A DNA stretch of 61,673 nt from Chitinophaga pinensis (GCA_945874665.1 CAMCHJ010000011.1:1-61673); one strand, 5' to 3'. Counted from the first letter of the stretch, positions 29,424-37,838 are shown. The notes: generated from the letters alone by a model not told the origin. Numbers and translations: made by a program.

Positions 29424-30731
29424 ATGAATGAGTCATTGCTTCATTTTATCTGGAAAAACCGCCTGCTCGAAGCCGGGGATTGGCGCACCTCGGAAGGGCA
29501 AGCCCTACGCGTTTTTCAAACTGGGCAGCATAACCAAGATGCTGGTCCAGATTTTAATGAATCTCTGCTCGGCATCGGCTCAGAACGCTGGATGGGGAGC
29601 GTAGAAATCCACTGGAATGCCAAAGAGTGGTGGCAGCATGGTCACCAGTATGACCCCGCCTACAACAATGTAATTCTGCATGTGGTATGGGAAGGAAGTC
29701 AGGTTGCACAACGAGCCGATGGCACCTATATCCCAACCTTTGAGCTCAAAAATTGGGTGGCCAGTGAAATGTTGCTGCGCTACGAAAGCCTACAGTTCCA
29801 CAACAGTCCCATCCCCTGCAGCCGATTACTGCAGCCCCAAGACGCGCAACTGTTTGGGGCGATGCTCGATCGGGCAGGGGTAGAGCGACTTGAACACCGG
29901 GTGGGTGCTATGGAGCAACAATTGCTTGCCAATAAGGGCGACTGGGAACAAGCATTTTGGGTTTGGTTGGCAGGCGTTTATGGACTCAAAGTGAACCGCG
30001 AACCTATGGAAGCCTTGGCGCAAGCGGTTCCGATTCATTTGTTAAATAAGTATCAGCACGATTTACAAGCCATAGAAGCGCTGTTGTTTGGCCAAGCTGG
30101 TTTTTTGGAACAAACATCTAGTAGTGAATACCTCCAAGGATTGCGACGGCAATTTCAGTACTTGCGTCAAAAACACAGACTGAAGCCCTATTATGCAGCT
30201 TCTTGGCGGTTTCTAAGGATGCGTCCTGGGGGCTTTCCTACCCGCAGGATAGCACAATTGGCTACTTTGGTGTACCGCAACCTGCCGCTCTTCCAAAAAA
30301 TGCGTTCACAAACCAGTGTCAAAACCATTTTACCCATCTTGCTACAGCCACCTTCGCCGTATTGGCAGCAACATTACCGTCCAGACGACGATGGTAAAGG
30401 GAAAACAGGGGTGCCCAGTATGGCCATGGCAGAGGTGTGGGTAATCAACGCCCTCGTGCCTGCTGTGTTTTTATATGGTAAAGTTCAACATCAGCCAGAA
30501 GAACAAGAAAAAGCCATCAAATGGCTCGAAGAATTGCGTTCGGAAGAGAACAATATCTTACATTTGTATGTTCCGCTAGGCGTTAAACCTGCAAACGCCC
30601 TTCAATCTCAGGGTATTATCGAGTTGTATAAGCACTATTGTTCTGAACAGAGGTGTTTAGATTGCTCAGTGGGTTGCAAACTTCTAACTCGAAAACAAAC
30701 AGAACATGCAAAAACTGGTTCATACGATTAA
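29424..30731 (+). CDS. DUF2851 family protein
   Basis: A 435-residue cytosolic protein of a family largely restricted to Bacteroidota. The start MNESLLHFIWKNRLLEAGDW, then NQDAGPDFNESLLGIGSERWMGSVEIHWNAKEWWQHGHQYDPAYNNVILHVVWE-type sequence (broken by short variable parts), is characteristic. The early D/E/H-containing motif recalls a nuclease-like fold, but no activity is established. The C-terminus has a Cys group (CSEQRCLDCSVGC) that could bind metal. It overlaps the PspC-like gene by 26 bases. Confidence 0.8.
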   Translation: MNESLLHFIWKNRLLEAGDWRTSEGQALRVFQTGQHNQDAGPDFNESLLGIGSERWMGSVEIHWNAKEWWQHGHQYDPAYNNVILHVVWEGSQVAQRADGTYIPTFELKNWVASEMLLRYESLQFHNSPIPCSRLLQPQDAQLFGAMLDRAGVERLEHRVGAMEQQLLANKGDWEQAFWVWLAGVYGLKVNREPMEALAQAVPIHLLNKYQHDLQAIEALLFGQAGFLEQTSSSEYLQGLRRQFQYLRQKHRLKPYYAASWRFLRMRPGGFPTRRIAQLATLVYRNLPLFQKMRSQTSVKTILPILLQPPSPYWQQHYRPDDDGKGKTGVPSMAMAEVWVINALVPAVFLYGKVQHQPEEQEKAIKWLEELRSEENNILHLYVPLGVKPANALQSQGIIELYKHYCSEQRCLDCSVGCKLLTRKQTEHAKTGSYD

Positions 30732-30930
30732 GCTTTTTTTTGAGAATCAGGCCTTTGGCGTGTGTGACTATTTGAGCGAAAAATTTGACTTGCCAACGGC
30801 TCGGGTGCGGAATGTGTTCATCTATGTGTCGCTACTTTCGCTTGGATCGCCCATTGTTTTTTACATGATTACCGCCTTTTGGCTGAATATCAAGTCGTAT
30901 TTTAAGCGCAAGAGTATTATTTGGGATTAA
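30706..30930 (+). CDS. PspC-domain small membrane protein
   Basis: A 74-residue protein with the PspC pattern GVCDYLSEKFDLPTARVRN followed by one or two hydrophobic segments (FIYVSLLSLGSPIVFYMITAF) and a basic tail. PspC proteins sense or respond to envelope stress in other bacteria, but no pspA or pspB is nearby. It starts inside the 3' end of the DUF2851 gene, implying translational coupling. Confidence 0.75.
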   Translation: MQKLVHTIKLFFENQAFGVCDYLSEKFDLPTARVRNVFIYVSLLSLGSPIVFYMITAFWLNIKSYFKRKSIIWD

Positions 30931-30990
30931 TACCCATTTACAAACGGTGCGAATAGCCCCATTACCATTTCCTTTTTTTATCATTGTGCC

Positions 30991-31890
30991 ATGAAAATCA
31001 TGGTAACTGGGAGCAATGGCTTGCTCGGACAAAAACTCATTCATGCCTTGGTGCAGCGTTCGGATGTGGCGTTAATTGCTACGGCGCGCGGCCAAAACAG
31101 GCTTCAGGAGCAAGCTGGCTACACTTATTTTCCGCTCGATGTATGCGATCAAAACCAAGTATTAGAGCTATGTTTGGCTGTAAAGCCAGATGTGATCATT
31201 CACACGGCTGCCATGACCCAAGTTGACGATTGCGAAGACCAGCAAGAAGCCTGCTGGGCCCTCAATGTTTCAGCCGTCGATTACCTTGTGCAAGCCTGCG
31301 ATGCTGTTAATGCCCATTTGGTGCACCTCTCTACAGACTTTATTTTTGATGGTGCTGCCGGTCCGTACGACGAGCTGGCTGCAGCCAATCCGCTTAGTTT
31401 TTATGGTAAATCGAAATTAGCTGCTGAAAAATTACTGCTCGACAGCTCTATTTCCTACACCATCATCCGCACTGTATTGGTGTATGGGGTGGCCGAAGAC
31501 ATGAGTCGCTCTAACATTGTACTTTGGGCCAAAAGCGCCCTCGAAAAGGGTCAGCCACTACGCATCGTTTCAGATCAATTCAGAACCCCCACTTTGGCCG
31601 AAGATTTGGCCACAGGCTGCATCCTTGCTGCCAATAACCGTGCCCAGGGCATCTTTAACATCAGCGGAAAAGATCAAATGTCGGTATTGGAGCTCGTTAA
31701 AAGGGTTGCGGCCTATTTTAATTTGCCTACCGATCAAATAAGTGAAGTAAGCACCGACGAACTCAATCAAAAGGCTCGGCGACCTAAAATCACTGGCTTT
31801 GTACTTGATAAAGCCCGGCGTGAGTTAGGCTACGATCCACACAGTTTTGAAGAGGGAATTGCCCTGGTAATGTCTCAAACTGCGCAATAA
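30991..31890 (+). CDS. RmlD-like NAD(P)-dependent sugar reductase
   Basis: A 299-residue extended short-chain dehydrogenase. The nucleotide-binding TGSNGLLG is at residues 6-13, STDFIFDG at 114-121, and the catalytic Tyr138-x3-Lys142 in FYGKSK. The overall layout fits the dTDP-4-dehydrorhamnose reductase (RmlD) family, which makes dTDP-L-rhamnose. No rmlA, rmlB or rmlC is adjacent, so the substrate is uncertain. Its final codons contain TCTCAAACTGCGCAA (31873-31887), a one-mismatch relative of the repeats at 29331-29373. Confidence 0.8.
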   Translation: MKIMVTGSNGLLGQKLIHALVQRSDVALIATARGQNRLQEQAGYTYFPLDVCDQNQVLELCLAVKPDVIIHTAAMTQVDDCEDQQEACWALNVSAVDYLVQACDAVNAHLVHLSTDFIFDGAAGPYDELAAANPLSFYGKSKLAAEKLLLDSSISYTIIRTVLVYGVAEDMSRSNIVLWAKSALEKGQPLRIVSDQFRTPTLAEDLATGCILAANNRAQGIFNISGKDQMSVLELVKRVAAYFNLPTDQISEVSTDELNQKARRPKITGFVLDKARRELGYDPHSFEEGIALVMSQTAQ

Positions 31891-31982
31891 GTTTCAATAA
31901 CAGTGCATATGATAGATATTAATTTGTATGCTTCGGTCTATTCGCCTATTTTGGCTGTCTCTTAAAGATAAATGAACCATTA

Positions 31983-33809
31983 ATGTCACAAACAACTGAT
32001 TCCTGGGGTACACGTGTTGGCCTGATTCTCGCCATGGCGGGCAATGCGGTAGGCTTAGGTAACTTTCTCCGTTTTCCTGTACAAGCTGTTCAAAACGGCG
32101 GCGGTGCTTTTATCATTCCTTATTTGGTTTGTTTTTTGGTGATGGGCATCCCGTTGCTGTGGATTGAATGGTCGGTAGGCCGATATGGCGGGCGTTTTGG
32201 CAACCACTCTACGCCATTTATCCTCGATAACATGACCAAAAAAAGCATTTGGAAATATTTCGGGGTCTTTGGCATCTTCACCAATATTGCGGTAGCTGCC
32301 TATTATTGTTACATCGAGTCATGGACGCTTTCTTATGTTTATCACAGTTTGCGCCAAACTTTTTCGGGCATGGACCAAGGTCAGGTAGCCGATTTTTTTG
32401 TGAGCTACACCGATGTTGAACACTCTACAACGGGTATTCCTTACGAAGCCGTTATCTTTTATATTCTTTGCTTGGCCTTAAATACCTGGATTTTATCCAA
32501 GGGACTCAAGGGCGGCGTAGAAAAAGTGGCCAAAATAGGCATTCCAATGCTTCTAGGTTTTGGTATCTTATTGGCGTTGAGAGGCTGGACATTAGGCGAT
32601 TCGGGTGCACCCGCGGGTTGTACAGACTGTAATGGTTTTTTAGGCCTTAATTTTTTGTGGGAGCCTAATTTTGATAGTTTGCGCAATCCGAAGGTATGGA
32701 TGGCGGCAGCAGGACAAATCTTTTTTACCCTTTCGGTTGGCATGGGCACCATTCAATGCTACGCTGCCTATGTAAAACCAAAGGACGATATCGCACTCAA
32801 TGCCATGTCGGCTGGCTGGATGAACGGCTTCGTAGAAATCGTTTTGGGTGCAAGTATCGTTATTCCGATAGCCGTTGGTTACTTGGGATTAGATTGGGTA
32901 AAGAACAACGCAGGCTTTTCGATGGCTTTCCAAACGATGCCATTTCTCTTTGGTAAATGGGGTGTGATGCTTGGTACAGCGGCAGGAGTGATGTGGTTCG
33001 GCTTGTTGTTTTTTGCGGGCATCACCTCGTCTTTGGCCATGGGAACCCCTTGGATGGGTTTCATGCGTGATGAATTTGGCTGGAACAACAAAAAAGCAGC
33101 CTGGTCTTTTGGGGCACTGGTGCTCGTGATGGGCTTACCAACAGTTTTCTTTTTTCAAGAAGGGGTTTTCGACGAATATGATTATTGGGCTGGCACTGTG
33201 GCTTTGGTGGTTTTTGCCTTGGCGGAAACGATTTTATTCTCATGGGTTTTTGGTTTAGACAAAGGCTGGGATGAAATTACACGCGGGTCGGATATGAAGG
33301 TGCCGCGGATTTACCGTCCGATCATCAAATATGTAACACCTTTATTGTTGTTAATTGTCTTTTTAGGCGCCCTTTTCACCCCCAAAAACAACGATTGGGA
33401 AAAGGCTTTTAAAGAAGGATGGGAGCTCGACCCGAGCAGCATCATCGGCAACATCACCCACCAAGGCATGGTGGCCAACAAAGCCTATGTAGCAGATTAT
33501 TTTGAAGCTGAAATCGCTGGCGTTGTAAGCAGCATAACCCCAGCCCGCAACAAACAAATCGTGGCCATCAGTAATCCTGCCTCCGGTGTGGTTATCAAAA
33601 AATACGAATTCACACAAGAACAAACCATTTTAGTGGGAGAGGGAGAAGTTGTGCAGGTAGCGCAAAAGATTGCAGAAGGCACTTTCTACAACAGGGTGTT
33701 GTATTCAGATTTATCGCGTTTATGGTTGATAGCTTTGTTTATTTTTGTTGCATGGCAGGTGAGAAGGGCAACTAACTTGAGACGTAAAACAGGGAGGATT
33801 GACGAATGA
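31983..33809 (+). CDS. Sodium-dependent neurotransmitter:sodium symporter (NSS) family transporter
   Basis: A 608-residue inner-membrane protein of the LeuT/MetP type. The first helix carries GNAVGLGNFLRFP (about 20-32), and the unwound TM1/TM6 sites that bind Na+ and an amino acid follow the family pattern (GQIFFTLSVGMGTIQCYAAY). About 12 membrane segments can be followed. An extra soluble stretch of about 120 residues (about 470-585) precedes a last helix, longer than LeuT (about 520). The substrate is probably an amino acid. A small accessory gene overlaps its stop codon. Confidence 0.9.
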   Translation: MSQTTDSWGTRVGLILAMAGNAVGLGNFLRFPVQAVQNGGGAFIIPYLVCFLVMGIPLLWIEWSVGRYGGRFGNHSTPFILDNMTKKSIWKYFGVFGIFTNIAVAAYYCYIESWTLSYVYHSLRQTFSGMDQGQVADFFVSYTDVEHSTTGIPYEAVIFYILCLALNTWILSKGLKGGVEKVAKIGIPMLLGFGILLALRGWTLGDSGAPAGCTDCNGFLGLNFLWEPNFDSLRNPKVWMAAAGQIFFTLSVGMGTIQCYAAYVKPKDDIALNAMSAGWMNGFVEIVLGASIVIPIAVGYLGLDWVKNNAGFSMAFQTMPFLFGKWGVMLGTAAGVMWFGLLFFAGITSSLAMGTPWMGFMRDEFGWNNKKAAWSFGALVLVMGLPTVFFFQEGVFDEYDYWAGTVALVVFALAETILFSWVFGLDKGWDEITRGSDMKVPRIYRPIIKYVTPLLLLIVFLGALFTPKNNDWEKAFKEGWELDPSSIIGNITHQGMVANKAYVADYFEAEIAGVVSSITPARNKQIVAISNPASGVVIKKYEFTQEQTILVGEGEVVQVAQKIAEGTFYNRVLYSDLSRLWLIALFIFVAWQVRRATNLRRKTGRIDE

Positions 33810-33949
33810 CTACAGGAGCATTTATTTTAATGGTAACAGTACAAGTAGCTGTGACCATCATTACCGCTTACTTTTTTTGGAAGGTGCTGAAATCGCCTTT
33901 GAAACCGGAGCCAGATTCATACGAGGAAAACGATAACGACCCCCGCTAA
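33806..33949 (+). CDS. Small single-helix accessory protein of the NSS transporter (MetS-like)
   Basis: A 47-codon frame whose ATG overlaps the transporter stop (ATGA at 33806-33809). The product MTTGAFILMVTVQVAVTIIT continues AYFFWKVLKSP and has a charged acidic tail ending NDNDPR. It is one membrane helix (about residues 5-25) plus a short cytosolic end. Several bacterial NSS transporters, such as MetP of Corynebacterium, need a similarly small partner (MetS). A strong Shine-Dalgarno, GGGAGG at 33792-33797, precedes it. The role is inferred from position and size. Confidence 0.75.
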   Translation: MTTGAFILMVTVQVAVTIITAYFFWKVLKSPLKPEPDSYEENDNDPR

Positions 33950-33960
33950 ATGGTGCTGCT

Positions 33961-34860
33961 ATGCGCAAGTTGTGGGTGGCATTTTGGACCCTTGGCAAAG
34001 GGGAGCGCATCGGTATCAGTGTATTGCTGCTGCTGCTGAGCTTGCATTTGAGCATCGGTTATTGGTTGCCAGCTGTTGAGGTTGGCCCTGAATCGCTCGA
34101 CCAAGAATTAGCCTTTTTTTTACAGCAAGAAGCCAGTTTAATGGCGGTAGCCAAGTCAGCACCAGCTGATGGGTTGGCTGCAGCTGAGCCTTTTCCTTTT
34201 AACATCAACAGCATCGATTCGAGCGGCATGGCCACACTGGGCTTGTCGAGGCGCAGCATTTCAGGTATACTCCGTTTTCGCAGCAAAGGCGGCAAAGTGC
34301 GCGATGAAGCTGCTTTTGAGAAGCTTTTCAGTCTAACTCAAGCTGAAAAAGACCGCCTTCGTCCCTGGTTACGTTTTGAGCAAGAGACAGCTAGCGCAAC
34401 AGCTGCCAATAAGCCCGAATTCAATAAAACTGCTGGTACTTGGCAGGCTGTAGCCCTTAACCAAGTCGATTCGTTGGCCTTGCTGGATGTGCCAGGCATT
34501 GGTCCTGCCTTCGCCGGTCGCATCATACGCTATCGCGAGCGCTTAGGGGGTTTCACGAATATCTACCAGCTCAAAGAGGTGTTCGGCATCGACTCTGCTC
34601 GTTATGAAGCCCTAGCGCCCTTATTTCAAGTCCATGCCACGCCACTGCAGCCGCTTAACGTAAACCTTGCTGAGGAGCTGCAATTAGCCGCTCATCCTTA
34701 CCTAGGCAAGGTGCTTGCTCGGCGGGTGGTAGCCTATCGGCAGCAGCACGGCCCTTTCAAAACGCCTCAGGATATGTTGCGCATCCATGGCCTTGACAGC
34801 CTTCGGTTTCAAAAGCTTTTGCCTTATCTCCAGGTTACGGGGCTGCAACCAGCCGACTAA
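33961..34860 (+). CDS. Membrane-anchored protein with three helix-hairpin-helix repeats
   Basis: A 299-residue protein. One membrane helix (about 18-36) is followed by a linker and three HhH modules of the ComEA type: NINSIDSSGMATLGLSRRSI (from about 80), ALNQVDSLALLDVPGIGPAF (from about 158), and NVNLAEELQLAAHPYLGKVL (from about 233). The central module has the canonical GIGPAFA turn. ComEA binds incoming DNA outside the inner membrane during transformation. Here three modules and no SLBB domain suggest a related DNA-binding role, but no comEC or comF is adjacent. Confidence 0.78.
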   Translation: MRKLWVAFWTLGKGERIGISVLLLLLSLHLSIGYWLPAVEVGPESLDQELAFFLQQEASLMAVAKSAPADGLAAAEPFPFNINSIDSSGMATLGLSRRSISGILRFRSKGGKVRDEAAFEKLFSLTQAEKDRLRPWLRFEQETASATAANKPEFNKTAGTWQAVALNQVDSLALLDVPGIGPAFAGRIIRYRERLGGFTNIYQLKEVFGIDSARYEALAPLFQVHATPLQPLNVNLAEELQLAAHPYLGKVLARRVVAYRQQHGPFKTPQDMLRIHGLDSLRFQKLLPYLQVTGLQPAD

Positions 34861-34924
34861 AAGCTATTTTTGTGACTTCCAAACAAAAAGCGAGGAGCAA
34901 TCCTTACTAGCATAAAACAGCAGT

Positions 34925-36064
34925 ATGAATTTTCAAAAGACAGAAAACCAGCAAATGATTGCCGAAATGGTTCGCAATTTTGGTGATAAACACATCCGTC
35001 CGAAAATGATGGAGTGGGATGAAAGTCAGGAGTTTCCCATTGAAGTTTTCAAAGAAATGGGCAAATTAGGACTCATGGGCGTGCTGGTTCCTGAAGTATA
35101 TGGTGGCTCGGGCTTTGGTTATTACGAATATGTAACCGCCATTGAAGAATTGGCTAAAATCGATGGCTCTATAGGTTTGTCGATGGCCGCACACAACTCG
35201 CTTTGCACGGGGCACATTTTGGCCTTTGCCAATGAGGAGCAAAAGCACCGCTGGTTGCCCAAGTTGGCTACGGCCGAGTGGATTGGTGCTTGGGGCCTTA
35301 CAGAACCCAACACCGGTTCTGACGCCATGCGCATGATGACCGTTGGCGTTGAAGATGGCGACCATTGGGTAATTAACGGCGCTAAAAGCTGGATTACCCA
35401 TGGGAAATCAGGTGATGTGGCCGTGGTCATGGTGCGCACTGGGGAGCTGCTCGATTCGCATGGCATGACTGCTTTTGTGATCGAAAAAGGCACGCCTGGT
35501 TTTACACATGGCCGTAAAGAAAATAAATTAGGCATGCGTGCCTCTGAAACTACCGAATTGATTTTCGAGAATTGCCGGGTACCAAAAGAAAACATACTCG
35601 GTAAAGTTGGGGATGGCTTCATTCAAGCGATGAAAATTTTGGATGGTGGCCGCATCAGCATTGCAGCCCTTTCTTTAGGCATTGCGAAAGGGGCATTCGA
35701 GGCTTCTGTGAAGTATTCTAAGGAGCGCGAGCAATTTGGCAAGCCCATCAGCGAGTTTCAAGGCATCAGTTTTAAGTTGGCCGATATCGCCACCGAAATT
35801 GAAGCCGCAGAATTGCTAACCTATCAGGCGGCTTATCTAAAGAACGAAGGCAAGCCGGTGACTAAGGAGTCGGCCATGGCCAAATATTACGCCTCAGAAG
35901 TAGCCGTAAGGGCCTCTGTGGAAGGGGTTCAAATCTTCGGGGGCTACGGCTACACGAAAGATTACCCTGTGGAGAAGTTTTATCGCGACTCCAAGCTTTG
36001 TACCATCGGCGAAGGAACCAGCGAAATTCAAAAACTGGTAATTTCAAGACAAGTACTAAAGTGA
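34925..36064 (+). CDS. Acyl-CoA dehydrogenase
   Basis: A 379-residue FAD enzyme performing alpha,beta-dehydrogenation of acyl-CoA. It has WGLTEPNTGSDAMRMMT, the EREQFGKPISEFQGI helix and the C-terminal QIFGGYGYTKDYPVEKFYRD motif. The catalytic base is Glu363 in IGEGTSEIQ, the position used by short- and medium-chain members. Chain specificity cannot be read. TATTTTTG at 34865-34872 may be its -7 box, about 53 bases before the ATG. No ETF or enoyl-CoA hydratase gene is beside it. Confidence 0.92.
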   Translation: MNFQKTENQQMIAEMVRNFGDKHIRPKMMEWDESQEFPIEVFKEMGKLGLMGVLVPEVYGGSGFGYYEYVTAIEELAKIDGSIGLSMAAHNSLCTGHILAFANEEQKHRWLPKLATAEWIGAWGLTEPNTGSDAMRMMTVGVEDGDHWVINGAKSWITHGKSGDVAVVMVRTGELLDSHGMTAFVIEKGTPGFTHGRKENKLGMRASETTELIFENCRVPKENILGKVGDGFIQAMKILDGGRISIAALSLGIAKGAFEASVKYSKEREQFGKPISEFQGISFKLADIATEIEAAELLTYQAAYLKNEGKPVTKESAMAKYYASEVAVRASVEGVQIFGGYGYTKDYPVEKFYRDSKLCTIGEGTSEIQKLVISRQVLK

Positions 36065-36094
36065 TTGTTTTTGTAAATCCTTTTATTACCTTTG
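36065..36094 (+). promoter_or_regulatory. Strong promoter for rpsU-xer-hpf
   Basis: TTG at 36065-36067, 19 bases of spacer, then TACCTTTG (followed by C) at 36087-36094 is a near-perfect Bacteroidota -33/-7 pair. The start site is expected near 36100, leaving a leader of about 15 bases before the rpsU ATG. Confidence 0.8.
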
Positions 36095-36114
36095 CACCTC
36101 TCTAAATTATAATC

Positions 36115-36309
36115 ATGATCAAAATCGATATTAAAGAGAACGAGTCAGTAGACAAAGCGCTCAAGCGATTTAAGAAGAAGTTTGAAAAAACAGGCGTGCT
36201 CAAAGAGCTTCGTCGTCGTCAAGCTTTCGAAAAGCCATCCATCGAAAATCGTCAGAAGAAGCTGAAGGCTGTGTACATTCAGCAGTTGAACGCAGCTGAA
36301 GGTATTTGA
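36115..36309 (+). CDS. rpsU: 30S ribosomal protein S21
   Basis: A 64-residue basic protein, MIKIDIKENESVDKALKRFK, with the conserved LRRRQAFEKPS and the helical C-terminus. S21 binds near the 3' end of 16S rRNA. In Bacteroidota it is known to help hide the anti-Shine-Dalgarno sequence, and in Flavobacterium its own mRNA carries a Shine-Dalgarno used for feedback. Here the leader (about 36100-36114) has no AGGAGG, so that feedback is not visible. The gene starts the conserved rpsU-xer-hpf unit. Confidence 0.95.
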   Translation: MIKIDIKENESVDKALKRFKKKFEKTGVLKELRRRQAFEKPSIENRQKKLKAVYIQQLNAAEGI

Positions 36310-36347
36310 TTTTTCGTAGCTTTATCGCGTGGTGCTAACTGGGCGAT

Positions 36348-37235
36348 ATGCAGGCTAACGAAACCTTTCTTAATTATCTCAAGTACGAAAAACGTGCTTC
36401 TGAGCATACGTTAAAGGCCTACACCTCTGACTTAGCCCAAGTTGCAAGTTTTCTCGATAGTACTTTTGACATAAAAGCCATCCAAGAAGCAGGGCATGCC
36501 CAATTGCGTTCTTGGATGGTTTTTTTATTGCAGCAAGGGCAAGAGCCACGCTCTATCAATCGTAAGATTTCAACCCTTAAGGCCTACTTCAAGTACCTGC
36601 GGCGCTTGGGGATGGTTGATCAGGATCCTACACAGCGCCTCATTCGACCTAAAGTGGCCAAACGCCTGCCGATGGTAGTGGAGCACAAGCAAATGGAACA
36701 GCTGCTCGATGACCAAGTGTTTGCAGCTAACTACGAGGGGGTGCGTGACAAAACAATGCTGGAAGTTTTTTATGGATGCGGCATCCGTTTGGCGGAGCTC
36801 ATTGGCTTGAAGGTCATGGACGTAGACCTCCGCGGTGGTACAATAAGGGTGCTTGGAAAGCGCAATAAAGAGCGAATCATACCCATGAGCGCTTCTCTTA
36901 TAGAACAAATTGACGTATATTTACTTCAACGAAATACCACCTTCGGGAGCACGGAAAATAAGTCCTTGTTCCTGACCTCAAAAGGGCAAGCCATGTATCC
37001 GCGACTTGTTTATGATATAGTTAAGCGTAATCTTTCACTGGTTACAACCATTGCGCAGCGCAGCCCACACGTCCTTCGTCACACTTACGCAACGCACCTA
37101 CTCGATAATGGTGCGGATTTAAATGCAGTAAAAGAATTGCTCGGTCACAGCAGTTTGGCCGCTACGCAGGTGTATACGCATAACTCCATCGAGAAATTAA
37201 AAGAAGTTTATCGCAAAACCCATCCAAAAGCTTAA
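36348..37235 (+). CDS. Tyrosine recombinase XerC/XerD
   Basis: A 295-residue site-specific recombinase. The N-terminal SAM-like core-binding domain (about 4-85) is followed by the catalytic domain with Arg147 (GCGIRLAELIGL), Lys171, His241 and Arg244 (HVLRHTYATH), His267 (LLGHSS) and nucleophile Tyr276 (VYTH). Length and motifs fit chromosome-dimer resolution at dif. Whether it is the XerC or XerD partner cannot be told. Its place between rpsU and hpf is conserved in Bacteroidota, so it is not a mobile-element integrase. Confidence 0.92.
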   Translation: MQANETFLNYLKYEKRASEHTLKAYTSDLAQVASFLDSTFDIKAIQEAGHAQLRSWMVFLLQQGQEPRSINRKISTLKAYFKYLRRLGMVDQDPTQRLIRPKVAKRLPMVVEHKQMEQLLDDQVFAANYEGVRDKTMLEVFYGCGIRLAELIGLKVMDVDLRGGTIRVLGKRNKERIIPMSASLIEQIDVYLLQRNTTFGSTENKSLFLTSKGQAMYPRLVYDIVKRNLSLVTTIAQRSPHVLRHTYATHLLDNGADLNAVKELLGHSSLAATQVYTHNSIEKLKEVYRKTHPKA

Positions 37236-37237
37236 AC

Positions 37238-37243
37238 AGGAGG
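37238..37243 (+). promoter_or_regulatory. Strong Shine-Dalgarno before hpf
   Basis: AGGAGG lies 4 bases before ATG 37248 and fixes that start. Most genes in the window have no such site; the other good ones are at rpsH, rpoC and the NSS small subunit. Confidence 0.7.
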
Positions 37244-37247
37244 AATT

Positions 37248-37532
37248 ATGGAAATCAACATTCAGTCGATTCATTTCGACGCCGACATCAAACTCATCGA
37301 CTTTATTGAGAAAAAACTCAGCAAACTCGAAACATTCAATAACAAAGTGATCAATGCAGAAGTGTTCCTACGAGTTGAAAATGCTTCAGATACAGCCAAT
37401 AAGGTTACAGAAATAAAATTGCATCTACCGGGCAAGACGCTCTTCTCAAAAGAACAGAGCAAAACATTTGAAGAAGGTGCCGACGAATGTGTAGAATCAT
37501 TGCGCACACAGCTACGTAAACTCAAAGACTGA
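37248..37532 (+). CDS. hpf: Ribosome hibernation-promoting factor (HPF/RaiA, short form)
   Basis: A 94-residue protein, MEINIQSIHFDADIKLIDFI, with the beta-alpha-beta fold of the family and the C-terminal EEGADECVESLRTQLRKLKD. It binds the 30S decoding region and promotes dormant ribosomes when growth slows. It is the short form without the C-terminal dimerisation domain. It starts 12 bases after xer and is preceded by AGGAGG. It ends the rpsU unit; an inverted repeat follows at 37538. Confidence 0.9.
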   Translation: MEINIQSIHFDADIKLIDFIEKKLSKLETFNNKVINAEVFLRVENASDTANKVTEIKLHLPGKTLFSKEQSKTFEEGADECVESLRTQLRKLKD

Positions 37533-37537
37533 AAATT

Positions 37538-37581
37538 TTAAGCAATTTTTAAGAAACAAGTCTTGCTTAATATAATTTTTT
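37538..37581 (+). terminator. Possible terminator after hpf
   Basis: TTAAGCAA (37538-37545) pairs with TTGCTTAA (37563-37570) over a 17-base loop, followed by TATAATTTTTT. It overlaps the tRNA promoter's -33 TTG, so termination and initiation sites are merged here. Confidence 0.5.
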
Positions 37582-37591
37582 GCTACATTTG
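37563..37591 (+). promoter_or_regulatory. Promoter of the tRNA-Thr/Tyr/Gly/Thr-tuf unit
   Basis: TTG at 37563-37565, an 18-base spacer and TACATTTG (followed by C) at 37584-37591 match the Bacteroidota consensus. The start site is expected near 37597, about 54 bases before the first tRNA. Confidence 0.75.
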
Positions 37592-37650
37592 CATTCCTTT
37601 TTGACGGCTACACCATTAGGCGTTGGAAAGGAATGTTCTTTTAAAGTTAT

Positions 37651-37723
37651 GCCTCCTTAGCTCAGATGGTAGAGCAACTGATTTGTAATCAGTAGGTCGC
37701 TGGTTCGATTCCGGCAGGAGGCT
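37651..37723 (+). tRNA. tRNA-Thr (anticodon TGT)
   Basis: A 73-base cloverleaf. The acceptor is GCCTCCT/AGGAGGC with discriminator T. The D arm is GCTC/GAGC. The anticodon stem ACTGA/TCAGT encloses TTTGTAA, giving anticodon TGT. The T arm is GCTGG-TTCGATT-CCGGC. CCA is not encoded. Confidence 0.95.
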
Positions 37724-37733
37724 CAAATTTGAT

Positions 37734-37817
37734 GGGGAGATACCAGAGTGGCCAAATGGGACCGACTGTAACTCGGTTGAGAGATCTTCGAAGGTTCGAA
37801 TCATTCTCTCCCCACCA
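37734..37817 (+). tRNA. tRNA-Tyr (anticodon GTA), CCA encoded
   Basis: A class II tRNA with a long variable arm. The acceptor is GGGGAGA/TCTCCCC, and the anticodon loop CTGTAAC gives GTA. The discriminator A is at 37814 and CCA is encoded at 37815-37817, the only tRNA of the six here with an encoded CCA. Confidence 0.94.
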
Positions 37818-37838
37818 TCAAACTCCCTAGGGAGACAA

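Noticed and set aside
36348-37235. Tyrosine recombinase as a mobile-element integrase
   Set aside because: It sits in the conserved rpsU-xer-hpf unit with a XerC/XerD-like length, and no attachment-site duplication or cargo genes are seen around the tRNAs.
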